Notes: generated from the letters alone by a model not told the origin. A stretch of DNA of 64,000 nucleotides from Chloroflexi bacterium AL-N1 (GCA_013122435.1 WYDT01000028.1:1-64000), one strand, 5' to 3'. Positions 8,186 through 17,872 are shown, numbered from the stretch's first letter. A program made the numbers and translations.

Positions 8186-8992
8186 TCAGGAGCTTCCGGA
8201 AGCTGGGGACGTAAGCAATTTCTTCATCCATTGTGTGTCATCGTCTGATAACGTTGGCGGTGGGGGTGTATCAGTATAATTGATGGAGAGGTCATACCCG
8301 GCCTCATCGTAAATAGCACTGAGCGCCATCTCCAGATCCAAAATAACATCAGTATCAGGTGGGCGTAGTGGGATCGGAATACGTGGGAGTGGGTCGCGCA
8401 AGCCGATGGACCACATATCGGTTTTACCTGTCTGTGCGCGAGTTACGCTGACTATGTAGGAAGATTCAGGGATTCGGGGATGTATCACTGGACGTGTGCC
8501 ACGGCGCAGGAGATCAATCTCGACCAGATGCACGCCGTCCTGGTACAGTCGCTGTCGTTTCTGGCGGTACGGTGTGAGTTCTGGTTCACGTTTGTTGACA
8601 GGAGAAAGTATTTCTAGTGCTGTGACCAATTGGTGGTCTGCTGCGTCACGAATCTCCACATTCACCACTTGTACCTCGATCGGCAGTATCATTGGGATGG
8701 CTACTGTTGCTGGAGTTGCCATGTGTGGTTCCTCTGAGCTTCCCAATGGATACAATGAAGTTGGTGTTATGTTGGTTGGTTGAGCAAGTATGACCTCAAT
8801 ATCAGGATACATAATACCAATATCTCCTTCGGGGGCGCTGTCTTCGACAACGTAGATCTCTAATCGTGCAACGTATCGTGGACGCAGCAGTGGCATAAGC
8901 AGTTGTCGTACCTTGCCCGCGAGTGCGTTATGTACGTCGGGCCAGAGATATCCTTCGAGATATGGGTCCATACCTGGGAATGGTGACGGCAT
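8186..8992 (-). CDS. DUF4058 family protein
   Basis: The 268-residue protein opens with the family hallmark MPSPFPGMDPYLEG-LWPDVHN, and later shows MYPDIEV and EILSPVNKRE. The family is known from cyanobacteria and Chloroflexota, often in many copies per genome, and has no established function; the EVLSP-xxK core has been likened to restriction-endonuclease-like folds, which I treat as a possibility only. The gene stands alone, and its 3' end contains one copy of a palindrome whose second copy lies about 95 bases before the start codon. Confidence 0.88.
   Translation of the reverse strand: MPSPFPGMDPYLEGYLWPDVHNALAGKVRQLLMPLLRPRYVARLEIYVVEDSAPEGDIGIMYPDIEVILAQPTNITPTSLYPLGSSEEPHMATPATVAIPMILPIEVQVVNVEIRDAADHQLVTALEILSPVNKREPELTPYRQKRQRLYQDGVHLVEIDLLRRGTRPVIHPRIPESSYIVSVTRAQTGKTDMWSIGLRDPLPRIPIPLRPPDTDVILDLEMALSAIYDEAGYDLSINYTDTPPPPTLSDDDTQWMKKLLTSPASGSS
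8191..8204. repeat. Palindrome at the DUF4058 3' end
   Basis: AGCTTCCGGAAGCT is a perfect 14-bp palindrome. It lies within the last codons of the DUF4058 gene. A matching copy is at 9087-9102 on the other side of the gene. Confidence 0.85.
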
Positions 8993-9086
8993 AGGTGTGT
9001 CCTTGTTGTTGAGGCTGCCTATATTTCAGCGTTCTTAATCGGCCTGTCTCTACGGAATTGTACAACAAAAGCTCAGGGTTTACATG

Positions 9087-9102
9087 GAGCTTCCGGAAGC
9101 TC
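9087..9102. repeat. Palindrome upstream of the DUF4058 gene
   Basis: GAGCTTCCGGAAGCTC is a perfect 16-bp palindrome with the same core as the copy at 8191-8204. A degenerate third copy (GGAGCTCCCGGAAACTT) is at about 9186-9202. The stretch 8993-9408 holds no gene I can support. Confidence 0.85.
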
Positions 9103-9408
9103 AGGGTGGACATGTGTGATTGCAAAGGGGTGAATTGTCTTTCGGAAGTGGTTAGTGGGCCAGCTTAATGTGCGAAATGGATAACTGGAGCTCCCGGAAA
9201 CTTGCTTGCAGTGTACTCTGAGAGTAGATGGCATAGAGCATCGATGAGGCCTGGGTGGATCGGATAATGTGGTCGCTGGATCTGGCAGAAACCTGTCGGC
9301 AGCCTGCGTGAGTGGTCGGTGGGATTGAGGTCGCTGCGTGAGCGGCGGGTGGGTGAGGTGGCTTTTGAGGGTAGGTTTTTGAGATGAGCCACATCAGTTG
9401 TATCATGG

Positions 9409-10300
9409 TTGCACCCCTACAGCCGTGATATGGAGGAATGGTATGGCTCATCCAGATGCATTATCGGAGTGGACCAGATGCGTGTCAAGCACCTTGCCGC
9501 AGCTCACGAAACCCTAGGCAACCGTGCTGGCGGACCGGGGCTGTATGCCCGCTGGTTGTTTCGGCGCATTGGGCAGTTGGGGTGGCAGCCGTTCCTCCGC
9601 ATTCATACCGGAGCCAAGTTCTGGCCCACTGGTACTGGCTCCGCGACCGCCTGCCGACCGATGACTGGGCGTGGCAGGCGCAGGGGATCTGTTGCAAAGA
9701 ACAGGCGCGTCACTGGTTTTGTCCCTTCTGGCATGGGGCGATGACCGCTCCACCACACCCTGGTTGGTGATGACGACGCGAGAGCCCGATGCTGCTGATA
9801 GCGCCTGGTTGTCCTGCGGGCTTGGTGCGAACAGGTCTTCAAGCGTATCAAACGGGGGATCTGGCAGTGGCAGATGAGCCCAATGAGCGACCCGGCTCGG
9901 GCGGCGCGGCTTTGGTTGGCCCTGGTTCTGGCTATGGTCTGGATGGTCAGCAGCGGGATCGATCTGGAGTGGAGGTTGGGCCACCGTCCCGCAGCCCGGA
10001 CGTGCCGGACTTCCGTCCACTGCTTGGTGGTGGGCGGCGGAGCCGAATCCGGCACATCCTCCGGTTTCGGCGCGGCGGGCGCTCGTGGTTGGTCCCATTG
10101 CTCCGCCAGGCACCACTCCCTCTACCCACGCACCTCGTGCCAGCAGCCTAGCCGATGTTGGAACTGCCGTTGGCCATGTGCGTTCCGCCCTAAAACCTAC
10201 CCCAAAAGCTTTGGCCGTCTCCGATATCAAGCGATGGAGATGCCGGTGGCCTGGCGGGTGGCACGGCTGCCTTCGACAAGCTCAGGCAGCGGAGTGTGGG
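9409..10300 (+). pseudogene. Decayed IS4-type (DDE) transposase
   Basis: Pieces of one transposase appear in changing frames: GLYARWLFRRIGQLGW and a following PFLRIHTGAKFWPTG near 9540-9640, then LRDRLPTDDWAWQAQG, then PWLVMTT near 9760, then EQVFKRIKRGIWQWQ with MSDPARAARLWLALVLAM near 9828-9950. The tail WQWQ-x-MxDPxRAARLWLA is characteristic of IS4-family transposases. At least two frame changes separate the pieces, and no terminal repeats or target duplications were found. A common intergenic motif, TTCGACAAGCTCAGG, lies at about 10274. Confidence 0.7.
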
Positions 10301-10356
10301 GCGCCGCACCCATATCCTTAAACTACCATTGGATTGATACCATCAGATAGTGAAAC

Positions 10357-10659
10357 GCTGGGACGGCGGTGACAAACCGCCGCTACATCTGGTGTTGTAT
10401 TACCCCTGACCTCTAATCATCCTATCTCACCGTCATCGACATGACGATATGGATGAAGCTGGGACGGCGGTGACAAACCGCCGCTACATCTGGTGTTGTA
10501 TTACCCCTGACCTCTAATCACCCTATCTCACCGTCATCGGCATGACGATATGGATAAAGCTGGGACGGCGGTGGCAAACCGCCGCTACATCTGGTGTTGT
10601 ATTACCCCTAACCTCTAATCACCCTATCTCACCGTCATCGGCATGACGATATGGATAAA
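10357..10659. repeat. Three tandem copies of a 101-bp unit spanning the dnaN 3' end
   Basis: Copies begin at 10357, 10458 and 10559, each 101 bases long and nearly identical. Each holds a hairpin (CGGCGGT / ACCGCCG with loop GACAA, for example 10364-10382) and ends with the last 36 or so bases of dnaN, including its stop codon. Only the third copy is continuous with the gene. The hairpin has no T-tract but may act as a transcript end or stability element. There are no variable spacers, so this is not a CRISPR array. Confidence 0.92.
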
Positions 10660-11760
10660 GCCCTCGGTGCCGATGGGCCGAAAAACGCCAGGGCTCTGGG
10701 CTGTCTGTGTTTCCAGCGCAATCTGAGAGGTTTTCATGGCATTCAGAGCCTCAGAAAGAAAGCGCACATTCAATGCGAGTTGTCCACCTTCGCCGGTGAT
10801 CATAACATCAAGGGAGCTTTGATTGTCGCCCACCTCTGCCGCATTGGCACTCAGAGTCAGCTTACCGGGCTCCAGATCGCCCCCCGACTCAAAGGTGAGT
10901 TTGACGATGTTGGCTGAGGCGTTGGCAAAGTAGGAGGCCAGTTTGACGGCTTTGGACAGTTCCTGGGTCTCCAGAACGCTGCGTGTGGCATAACTACTGG
11001 GAATGATACGCTCAAAGTCGGGGAATTTTCCTTCGATCAGGCGTGAGACCAGATCCATCTCGTCGGTGTGGAACAGAATCTGCCCACCCGATGCCGTGAC
11101 GGTTACTTCAACTGGCCCTTCCGTATCGCCAATAATCCGTGAGAGTTCGGTCAGTGTGCGGGATGGAATAATGACTTCCATGGGCTCGGTAACTGGTTCT
11201 GGCAGGGCAATGGTTCGTACAGAAAGACGAAAGCCATCTGCTGCGGCGAAGGTGGCTGTGTCATTTTTAAGCCGTAGCAAAACCCCGGCTAGTACGGGAC
11301 GTGTATCGTCGTTGGCGGCGGCAAACGCGACCTGCTCAATCGCTTCGCGTAGCACATCTGGTGGAAAAGACACAGTGGGCGTGCGATCTTCGATGGTGGG
11401 AATGATGGGGAATTCTTCGGCTTCAATGCCCTTCATATTGGCGACAAATTCACGGCCACACTGTACGGTCAGCATCTGTGTGCGTGCATCGAGTGCCATG
11501 CTGATTTTGTCGTTGGGCAGCCCTCCGACATAATCGGAAAGCAGCTTCGCCGGAATCGTGACCGCACCTTCCTCATCGACTTTGGCCCCAATCCAGCAGG
11601 TGATGCCAATTTCCAGATTGGTGGCGGCCAGTTTGAGTCTCCCCTCATCGGTAGCGAGCAAGATGTTGGAGAGTACTGGCAACGTACTTTTCCCCGCGAC
11701 AGCATGCCCGACGACGGCCAGGCCTCGTTTAAGGTTTTCCTGTAGACAGGAGAGCTTCAT
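10624..11760 (-). CDS. dnaN: DNA polymerase III beta subunit (sliding clamp)
   Basis: The 378-residue product has the normal clamp length and the three-domain repeat pattern. It starts MKLSCLQENLKRGLAVVGHAV and shows VLSNILLAT, RPVLAGVLLR and the C-terminal MPM, which forms part of the partner-binding cleft. It encircles DNA and tethers the replicative polymerase. It is transcribed alone from a good promoter at 11813-11841. The stop is TAG. Its final 36 or so bases are repeated twice more downstream in a tandem array, without effect on the intact gene. Confidence 0.98.
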   Translation of the reverse strand: MKLSCLQENLKRGLAVVGHAVAGKSTLPVLSNILLATDEGRLKLAATNLEIGITCWIGAKVDEEGAVTIPAKLLSDYVGGLPNDKISMALDARTQMLTVQCGREFVANMKGIEAEEFPIIPTIEDRTPTVSFPPDVLREAIEQVAFAAANDDTRPVLAGVLLRLKNDTATFAAADGFRLSVRTIALPEPVTEPMEVIIPSRTLTELSRIIGDTEGPVEVTVTASGGQILFHTDEMDLVSRLIEGKFPDFERIIPSSYATRSVLETQELSKAVKLASYFANASANIVKLTFESGGDLEPGKLTLSANAAEVGDNQSSLDVMITGEGGQLALNVRFLSEALNAMKTSQIALETQTAQSPGVFRPIGTEGFIHIVMPMTVR

Positions 11761-11812
11761 CGGACACCCTTTCTATACTTGTGACAGATATGTTATGGTT
11801 TGGCGGACATTG

Positions 11813-11841
11813 ATTATAGCATAGGTTCATCACGCTATCAA
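11813..11841 (-). promoter_or_regulatory. Sigma-70-type promoter of dnaN
   Basis: On the minus strand, TTGATA (11841-11836) and TATAAT (11818-11813) are separated by exactly 17 bases, about 55 bases before the dnaN start. Confidence 0.75.
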
Positions 11842-12044
11842 TATAAAGAACTGTCATCAAAATAGGGATGCAGCTTTGGTGTGGGTACGGTATAATGTCG
11901 CCAGCATTACGTACCTGGAATTCAGTTATCAGCAGTGTTGCCAGTACAATGGGGAAAAAACAGAGGAGGTTTGTTCCTTGGGTATCGGCGGTACTGTATG
12001 CTGTTCCCGGACAATAGCCAATTCATTTTGCAGGGGGAAGCATA

Positions 12045-13331
12045 ATGCATGTTTTTGAAACACTTCAGCATACCGATCCGGAAATTGCAGCTGCAATTAC
12101 CAACGAAGCTCATCGCCAACGTGATGGCCTGGAGTTAATCGCTAGCGAGAATTATACGAGCAAGGCGGTGCTCGAGGCACAGGGCTCGATCCTGACCAAC
12201 AAGTATGCTGAGGGTTTGCCGGGTAAACGCTACTATGGCGGCTGTGAATTTGTTGATGTAGTTGAACAACTTGCAATTGATCGGGCGCTCAAGTTGTTTG
12301 GGGCGCAGGCGGCCAATGTCCAACCGCACAGTGGGGCGCAGGCGAATATTGCTGTTTTTACCGCGCTCTTGCAACCGGGCGACACTATTCTGGGGATGCG
12401 CTTGGATCATGGAGGCCACCTGACACACGGTAGTCCGGTCAACTTTAGTGGGAAGTGGTACAACGTCCATTTTTATGGTGTTGATCCCGAGACGGGCCAG
12501 ATGAATTATGATGAAATTGCCCGTGTGGCACGTGAAGTGCAACCCAAACTGATTACCTCAGGTGCCAGTGCCTACCCGCGTATCGTTGACTTTGCCCGAT
12601 TGCGTGAGATTGCCGATGAGGTTGGTGCGCTGCTGCTGGCCGATATCGCTCATATTGCTGGTCTGGTCGCAGCCGGTGAGCATCCCTCGCCCGTTGGCCA
12701 TGCCCAGGTCGTGACCACGACCACCCACAAGACCCTCCGTGGACCACGTGGCGGCTTGGTTATGTGCGACACGATGTATGCCAAACAACTCAACAGCAGT
12801 GTCTTTCCTGGTACGCAGGGGGGGCCGCTCATGCATGTGATCGCCGGAAAAGCCGTGGCCTTTGCGGAAGCACTGCAGCCGTCGTTTCAGGAATACGCCA
12901 AGCGCATCCGTGAGAATGCGCGTGTGTTAGCCCAACACCTGATGGCACGGGATATCAAACTGTTCAGCGGTGGTACTGATAACCATTTGATGCTGGTTGA
13001 TCTCATCCCGCTGGGTTTAACGGGCGCACAGGCACAGAAAGCACTTGATCGTGCTGGCATAACCCTCAACAAAAATGCCATCCCAAATGATCCGCAGCCG
13101 CCCGTCAAAACCAGTGGCGTGCGTCTGGGGACTCCTGCTGTGACAACCCGTGGCATGGGGCCGGACGAGATGGCACGTATCGCAGATTGGATTGTCCAAG
13201 TGTTGCATAATATCGATGATACCGCTTTGCAGGGCCGTATCGCCGCCGAGGTACGTGAGATGTGCACGGCCTTCCCTGTTCCCGGACACGAAGGGTATGC
13301 GGTTTCCGTGGTCGGAGTTGATGCTGGTTGA
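12045..13331 (+). CDS. glyA: Serine hydroxymethyltransferase
   Basis: This 428-residue PLP enzyme interconverts serine and glycine with tetrahydrofolate and supplies one-carbon units. Visible features are ELIASENYTS near the N-terminus, NKYAEGLPGKRYYGG, and the PLP-lysine motif TTTTHKTLRGPRGG near residue 230. Length is normal and no break is seen. AGGGGGAA about eight bases before ATG sets the start. A TATAAT at 11891-11896 may be its -10 element, though no convincing -35 is present. It lies divergent to dnaN. Confidence 0.98.
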   Translation: MHVFETLQHTDPEIAAAITNEAHRQRDGLELIASENYTSKAVLEAQGSILTNKYAEGLPGKRYYGGCEFVDVVEQLAIDRALKLFGAQAANVQPHSGAQANIAVFTALLQPGDTILGMRLDHGGHLTHGSPVNFSGKWYNVHFYGVDPETGQMNYDEIARVAREVQPKLITSGASAYPRIVDFARLREIADEVGALLLADIAHIAGLVAAGEHPSPVGHAQVVTTTTHKTLRGPRGGLVMCDTMYAKQLNSSVFPGTQGGPLMHVIAGKAVAFAEALQPSFQEYAKRIRENARVLAQHLMARDIKLFSGGTDNHLMLVDLIPLGLTGAQAQKALDRAGITLNKNAIPNDPQPPVKTSGVRLGTPAVTTRGMGPDEMARIADWIVQVLHNIDDTALQGRIAAEVREMCTAFPVPGHEGYAVSVVGVDAG

Positions 13332-13499
13332 GTATGGTGAAGGGGAGGTAGTTGTCAGATATGTCGATATTATCTAAAGTCTGTTGAGATTGGATAACAG
13401 CCAGGCTATCGCATTCCAAGGGGATTTTTATGTGGTAGCATGGCTGTTGTAATACCAAAGACATAACGAACAGGCTTTTTACCTGGATAACAGAGCATT

Positions 13500-14318
13500 A
13501 TGATTCGAGATTTACGTATTGCGGTGATCGGTGCCGGCATTATGGGTGAGGCGATTATCGGTGGGTTGTTACGGCAGGAGCTTGTGGCACCCGACCAGAT
13601 CACTGCCGCCCACCCAAGGCCAGAACGCCGTGAAGAACTTCAACAGCGTTACAATATTCATCTCACGGCGGACAACGCCGAAGCTGTTCACTGGGGGCAA
13701 GTGGCGATCTTTGCTGTCAAGCCCCAAATGCTGATGAATGTGCTGCCGGATCTGCGGGGCAAACTGGGTGAAGGCGAATTGGCGATTTCAACTGTAGCAG
13801 GTGCGCCCATTCGCTATTTTGTCGACCTGCTCGACCATCCGGCCTTTGTACGTTCCATGCCGAACACCCCAGCACAGATCGGCGAGGGCATGACAGTGTG
13901 GACTGCTTCGGATGCTGTCAATGAGCAGCAGCGGCATTGGGCCAGCACGATTTTAAGTTCGCTTGGTCGTGAGTTGTATGTCCTCGATGAGAACTATCTT
14001 GATATGGCAACCGCGCTCTCAGGCACCGGCCCTGCTTATTTCTTTTTGCTGATGGAAGCCATGATCGATGCTGGTGTGCATCTTGGTTTCCCGCGCTACA
14101 TGGCTGAAGAACTGGTACAGCAAACCATGCTTGGCTCGGTGCGTTATGCCATGCAGAGTGAACGGCATCCTGCCGAACTACGGAACGGTGTTACATCGCC
14201 AGGTGGCACGACGGCTTCAGCATTGTATGAACTGGAACGTGGTGGACTGCGTACGGTGCTCTCTGACGCGATCTGGTCCGCGTACCGTCGCTCTGCGGAA
14301 CTTGGGAAGGGCAAGTAA
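13500..14318 (+). CDS. proC: Pyrroline-5-carboxylate reductase
   Basis: The 272-residue enzyme performs the last step of proline synthesis, using NAD(P)H. It has an N-terminal Rossmann motif (VIGAGIMGEAIIGGLL) and the family signature region ALSGTGPAYFFLLMEAM followed by SPGGTTASALYELE. The ribosome site is weak. It follows glyA on the same strand with a 168-base gap and precedes the amidohydrolase by 58 bases. Confidence 0.97.
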   Translation: MIRDLRIAVIGAGIMGEAIIGGLLRQELVAPDQITAAHPRPERREELQQRYNIHLTADNAEAVHWGQVAIFAVKPQMLMNVLPDLRGKLGEGELAISTVAGAPIRYFVDLLDHPAFVRSMPNTPAQIGEGMTVWTASDAVNEQQRHWASTILSSLGRELYVLDENYLDMATALSGTGPAYFFLLMEAMIDAGVHLGFPRYMAEELVQQTMLGSVRYAMQSERHPAELRNGVTSPGGTTASALYELERGGLRTVLSDAIWSAYRRSAELGKGK

Positions 14319-14376
14319 GTTTTCGTGATTGTGCCATTGATTATTGCAATCACAGGATTTTGAGGTGTAAAACATT

Positions 14377-16353
14377 ATGACAGAGACCATAGACATCTTG
14401 CTTACGCGTGGCACTGTTGTCACGATGAACGCACAGGAGGCCGTGATTCACGATGGTGCCGTGGCGTTGCGTGGCCACGATATTGTGGCTGTAGGCACTA
14501 CTGCGGAATTATCCGAGCGCTATGCTGCAAAAGAGACGATTGATTGTGCTAACTGCGCTATCATTCCTGGATTGATCAATGGGCATGCCCATGTGCCAAT
14601 GAGCTTGCTGCGCGGACTGGTCTCCGATCAACAGCTTGATGTCTGGTTATTTGGCTACATGTTTCCCGTTGAAAGTCGTTTTGTAAACGCAGAATTTGTT
14701 TACACAGGTACGCAACTCTCCTGTGCCGAAATGATCCGCAGTGGCACCACGACGTTTGTGGATATGTATTACTTCGAAGAGGAAGTCGCTCGAGCTGCCG
14801 ACGAAGCGGGCATGCGGGCGATCTGCAGCCAGACGGTGATGCGCCTGCCCACACCCGATGCGGCTTCCTACGACGAAGGGTTGGAGCGCGCACGACGTTT
14901 TATTGAAAGCTGGCACGGCCACGAACGCATTACGCCTACGATTGCGCCCCACGCACCCTACACCTGTACGGATGAAATTTATCAAGAAGCTGCTGCGCTG
15001 TGTCGCCAATACGGCGTACCCCTGAATACCCATCTTTCCGAAACCGCGCGTGAGGTTACCGAGAGTCGTGTGGAACGTGAAGCGACGCCAATTGCCTATG
15101 CAAATCGGGTAGGTGCGTTTGATGTGCCCTGTATCGCGGCTCACTGTGTGCATGCGACCGAAGACGATATTGTACTGATGCGGTCTCGTGGTGTTGGTGT
15201 GGTGCCCTGTCCCTCATCGAACCTGAAACTTGCCAGCGGTATTGCACCCTTCCAACAGTTCATTCAATCTGGTCTCCGCACTGGGCTGGGTACCGATGGT
15301 CCGGCCTCGAACGATGATCAGGATATGTTGAACGAGGTACATCTGGCGGCCCTGTTGCCCAAAGGTGTCAGCGGCGATCCGACGGTGGTTTCAGCCCGTG
15401 AGGCGCTGTCGTTAGCGACCTCTTCCGGTGCGCGGGCGATCCACCTTGAGCATCTGATTGGCTCACTGGAGGCAGGAAAGCGCGCCGATATCACAATTAT
15501 CGCACTTGACCAACTCCACTCATCGCCGCGTTACCAGTATGCACCTGATGGGATCTACTCGCATCTGGTCTACAGTGCCCGTGCCAATGATGTTCGCGAT
15601 GTGCTGGTCGATGGTCGCTGGCTGCTGCGCGATCGCACACTCTTGACGCTTGACCAACAGGCGGTGATCGAGCGTGCACAGGCGATGGCTGAACGAGTGA
15701 ACACTTTTCTGGCAGAGCGTGAGTCAAATCTGCTCGATAAAATTCTGGCCATTGGTGGTGTTGAACAAACAGAGTTATTCGAGGTTCAGGTCAAGGCACG
15801 TATCTCTGAAGCAACCATCCAACACATCGAAGCGATGCTGCGCGATCCACGCATTCGTGTCATCAAAACCAGCGAACGGTCGCAGTATGATACGTACTTT
15901 CTGTGGGATGATGTGTCCAAGGGGCGTATTCGGTTGCGCGAAGACCATCATACCAGTCCAGGGGTGCGCCCGGAAGAGAGCTACATTTTGACGCTGATGG
16001 CTGCCGCAGTTCGTGACGAATACCCGTCTGCTGTGTTGCTGGGACGGGCGCGCTACAATGCCCCGGCAGATCGGACACGGCGTTTTTATCGTGAGTATTT
16101 CCACCCCGACCGTGTAGTGGAGATCGATAAGTGTCGCCGACGTTGGCGTATTGTCTACGCTGGTGAAGACTTTGCCATCAACATCGACAGGCTCGAAAAC
16201 CATCGAGAGCCCGGACCGTATCTGGAGATCAAGAGTCGCACGTGGAGTCGCAAGGATGCCGATACAAAGGCGGCGATGATCGGCGAACTCATGGCGTTGT
16301 TCGGCGTCGAAGAAGGTGATCGTGTAAAGCGAGAGTACGTCGAAATCCTGTGA
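14377..16353 (+). CDS. Amidohydrolase (MtaD/SsnA type) fused to a CYTH-like domain
   Basis: Residues 1 to about 440 form a metal-dependent deaminase or amidohydrolase of the 5-methylthioadenosine/S-adenosylhomocysteine deaminase type: LINGHAHVPMSLLRG (metal HxH), NTHLSET, IAAHCVH and GTDGPASND. From about residue 465 a second domain begins with EVQVKAR and continues with YDTYF, GRIRLRED, EIDKCRRRWRI, FAINIDRL and YLEIKSRTW. These alternating charged strands match the CYTH (triphosphate tunnel) fold, with Q in place of the second E of the usual ExExK. The full length is 658 residues against about 440 for the normal enzyme. The substrate of either part is unknown. GAGGTG precedes the start. Confidence 0.82.
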   Translation: MTETIDILLTRGTVVTMNAQEAVIHDGAVALRGHDIVAVGTTAELSERYAAKETIDCANCAIIPGLINGHAHVPMSLLRGLVSDQQLDVWLFGYMFPVESRFVNAEFVYTGTQLSCAEMIRSGTTTFVDMYYFEEEVARAADEAGMRAICSQTVMRLPTPDAASYDEGLERARRFIESWHGHERITPTIAPHAPYTCTDEIYQEAAALCRQYGVPLNTHLSETAREVTESRVEREATPIAYANRVGAFDVPCIAAHCVHATEDDIVLMRSRGVGVVPCPSSNLKLASGIAPFQQFIQSGLRTGLGTDGPASNDDQDMLNEVHLAALLPKGVSGDPTVVSAREALSLATSSGARAIHLEHLIGSLEAGKRADITIIALDQLHSSPRYQYAPDGIYSHLVYSARANDVRDVLVDGRWLLRDRTLLTLDQQAVIERAQAMAERVNTFLAERESNLLDKILAIGGVEQTELFEVQVKARISEATIQHIEAMLRDPRIRVIKTSERSQYDTYFLWDDVSKGRIRLREDHHTSPGVRPEESYILTLMAAAVRDEYPSAVLLGRARYNAPADRTRRFYREYFHPDRVVEIDKCRRRWRIVYAGEDFAINIDRLENHREPGPYLEIKSRTWSRKDADTKAAMIGELMALFGVEEGDRVKREYVEIL

Positions 16354-16465
16354 TAATAATTGACACAGAGGCGCAGAGACACAGGGATATATAAATTAAC
16401 ACAGTCCTTCTTGAAGCTGTACAACTAGTCGCTAGCCTCTTGTCTCCAGTCTCTTGAGAAAACCT

Positions 16466-17080
16466 ATGCCAAACAAGCTCTATCTGATCGGTATGACCGG
16501 CAACATCGCCTGTGGCAAGAGTACTGTTCTGGCGATGCTCGCCAACCACGGTGCTCACGTCATTGATGCGGATGTGGTGGTGCACAAACTACAGGCACCG
16601 GGTCAGCTGGTGTACGATCAGATCGTTGCCGCATTTGGTACCGACATTCTCACCGAACCAGGCGGCCCGATAGATCGACGGCAGTTGGGGGCCATTGTGT
16701 TTGCCCATCCTGATCAGTTACGCAAACTGGAGCAGATCGTCCATCCGGCGGTGCGTGCCCATAATCTTGCGTGGCTTGAAGAAGTGCGTCAGCAGGGTGG
16801 CGGGGTCGCGGTGATTGATGCGATTAAACTGCTTGAGTCGGGGTGGAAAACTCACTGTGATGCAGTCTGGGTGGTCACGTGTCAGCCAGAGCAGCAGCTT
16901 GAGCGCCTGATGCAGGATCGGGGCATGAGTGAGGAGGAGTCCCGCACACGCATGGCCGCACAACCACCACAGTCAGAGAAGGTCGCGCAGGCAGATGTGG
17001 TGATCGATAACAGCGGAACATTGGGAGCAACACAGCAACAGGTGTATGCTGCCTGGGAAGCGATCAAAGGTTTGGTATAG
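16466..17080 (+). CDS. coaE: Dephospho-CoA kinase
   Basis: The product, about 204 residues, phosphorylates dephospho-CoA in the last step of coenzyme A synthesis. It has the P-loop GMTGNIACGKST near residue 10, then IDADVVVHKLQ and the family's HP motif (VHPAVR) in the middle. ATG at 16466 is preferred to an in-frame TTG at 16454 because the P-loop then lies at the usual distance from the start. The stop is TAG. The 298 bases after it hold nothing I can support. Confidence 0.95.
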   Translation: MPNKLYLIGMTGNIACGKSTVLAMLANHGAHVIDADVVVHKLQAPGQLVYDQIVAAFGTDILTEPGGPIDRRQLGAIVFAHPDQLRKLEQIVHPAVRAHNLAWLEEVRQQGGGVAVIDAIKLLESGWKTHCDAVWVVTCQPEQQLERLMQDRGMSEEESRTRMAAQPPQSEKVAQADVVIDNSGTLGATQQQVYAAWEAIKGLV

Positions 17081-17378
17081 GATGCTGGCACCTATTGCCT
17101 CTGCCATCCTGTTGCGGGCATCAAGTGACACGAGTTGTGCAATGCCCAGGTGCATCTGTCTGTATCAGGTTGTACTGCCGTGTCGAGCGATCAAAAACCC
17201 CTTGGTTGCGAAGGAGTCTCAGACCAACTTCAATTCAGTAACCACCCTTGTAAGACTGTCTTGCTCCCCGCTCCTGTACCATTCACCACGTCCACATTCT
17301 CTGCCCTACTATACGAGACGCAATAGGTACCCAAAAAGTTTCTCTGTTATGATGACATGTACTGGAAATGGCACATCT
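17081..17378. other. Intergenic stretch without a recognised gene
   Basis: Short open frames occur on both strands but none has a ribosome site or a recognisable product. No RNA gene or repeat was recognised. Confidence 0.5.
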
Positions 17379-17872
17379 TTACGACGGATTGACGTATAAC
17401 TGAAGAAACTCATCATTTTCAACACTGTATAACACTTGAAAATAACAATCCCCGCCGTGTGAAACGACTACCAGGGTGTGTTCCCATCTCTCCGAAGCCT
17501 CGTCCATACAAAAGCTGTTGGCAAAAAAACCTGTTGTCCGTTGCGGACAATACCCGCATACTGCCGTTTATAGTCAGTTAGTTCTTCTCACATGCGCTTG
17601 CGTTCAGGTTGAGCAGTTTGTTTGAGATAAGTTTTCAACTCTGCCTCCATTTGCATTACGTCGTTCTGGGTGGGGGGCCAGTACCCTTCGATTTCACGAG
17701 GTAGCAGCTGACTCAGTTTGCTTCGTTCAGCTGCTTGTGCCTTGAAAATAATTCCTTCAAACGCATCTGTTTGTATTAATTGTCCAGATGTGTTGAGTGA
17801 CTGAAAAACACCCCAGCCACCCAGCAGTAGGATGATCAGAACGACACTTTCTGGCAACATCTTCCTATCCAT
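17379..17872 (-). pseudogene. Decayed third copy of a tandem lipoprotein family
   Basis: The first 94 codons (17872-17588) follow the family pattern: an N-terminal hydrophobic segment, then QTDAFEGIIF and YWPPTQNDVMQMEAELKTYLKQTA. A TGA at 17588-17590 replaces the Trp found in both paralogues (RIWQEL versus RM-stop-EEL). Reading continues with DYKRQYAGI and is lost at a run of seven A/T pairs (17523-17529). In the neighbouring frame the family ending returns (GGDCYFQVLYSVENDEF) up to a stop at 17379. The lipobox cysteine is replaced by Trp (LLLGGWG). Two or more inactivating changes mark it as a pseudogene. Confidence 0.82.

Noticed and set aside
9874..10350. Intact gene downstream of the transposase remnant
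   Set aside because: Its first part is the transposase C-terminus and the rest has no recognisable features; it is better read as decayed DNA.
10357..10659. Regularly spaced repeats as a CRISPR array
   Set aside because: The whole 101-bp unit is conserved with no variable spacers, and each unit contains part of dnaN.
11003..11533. Serine-rich frame opposite dnaN
   Set aside because: It is the complement of a well-defined gene and has the composition of an antisense shadow.
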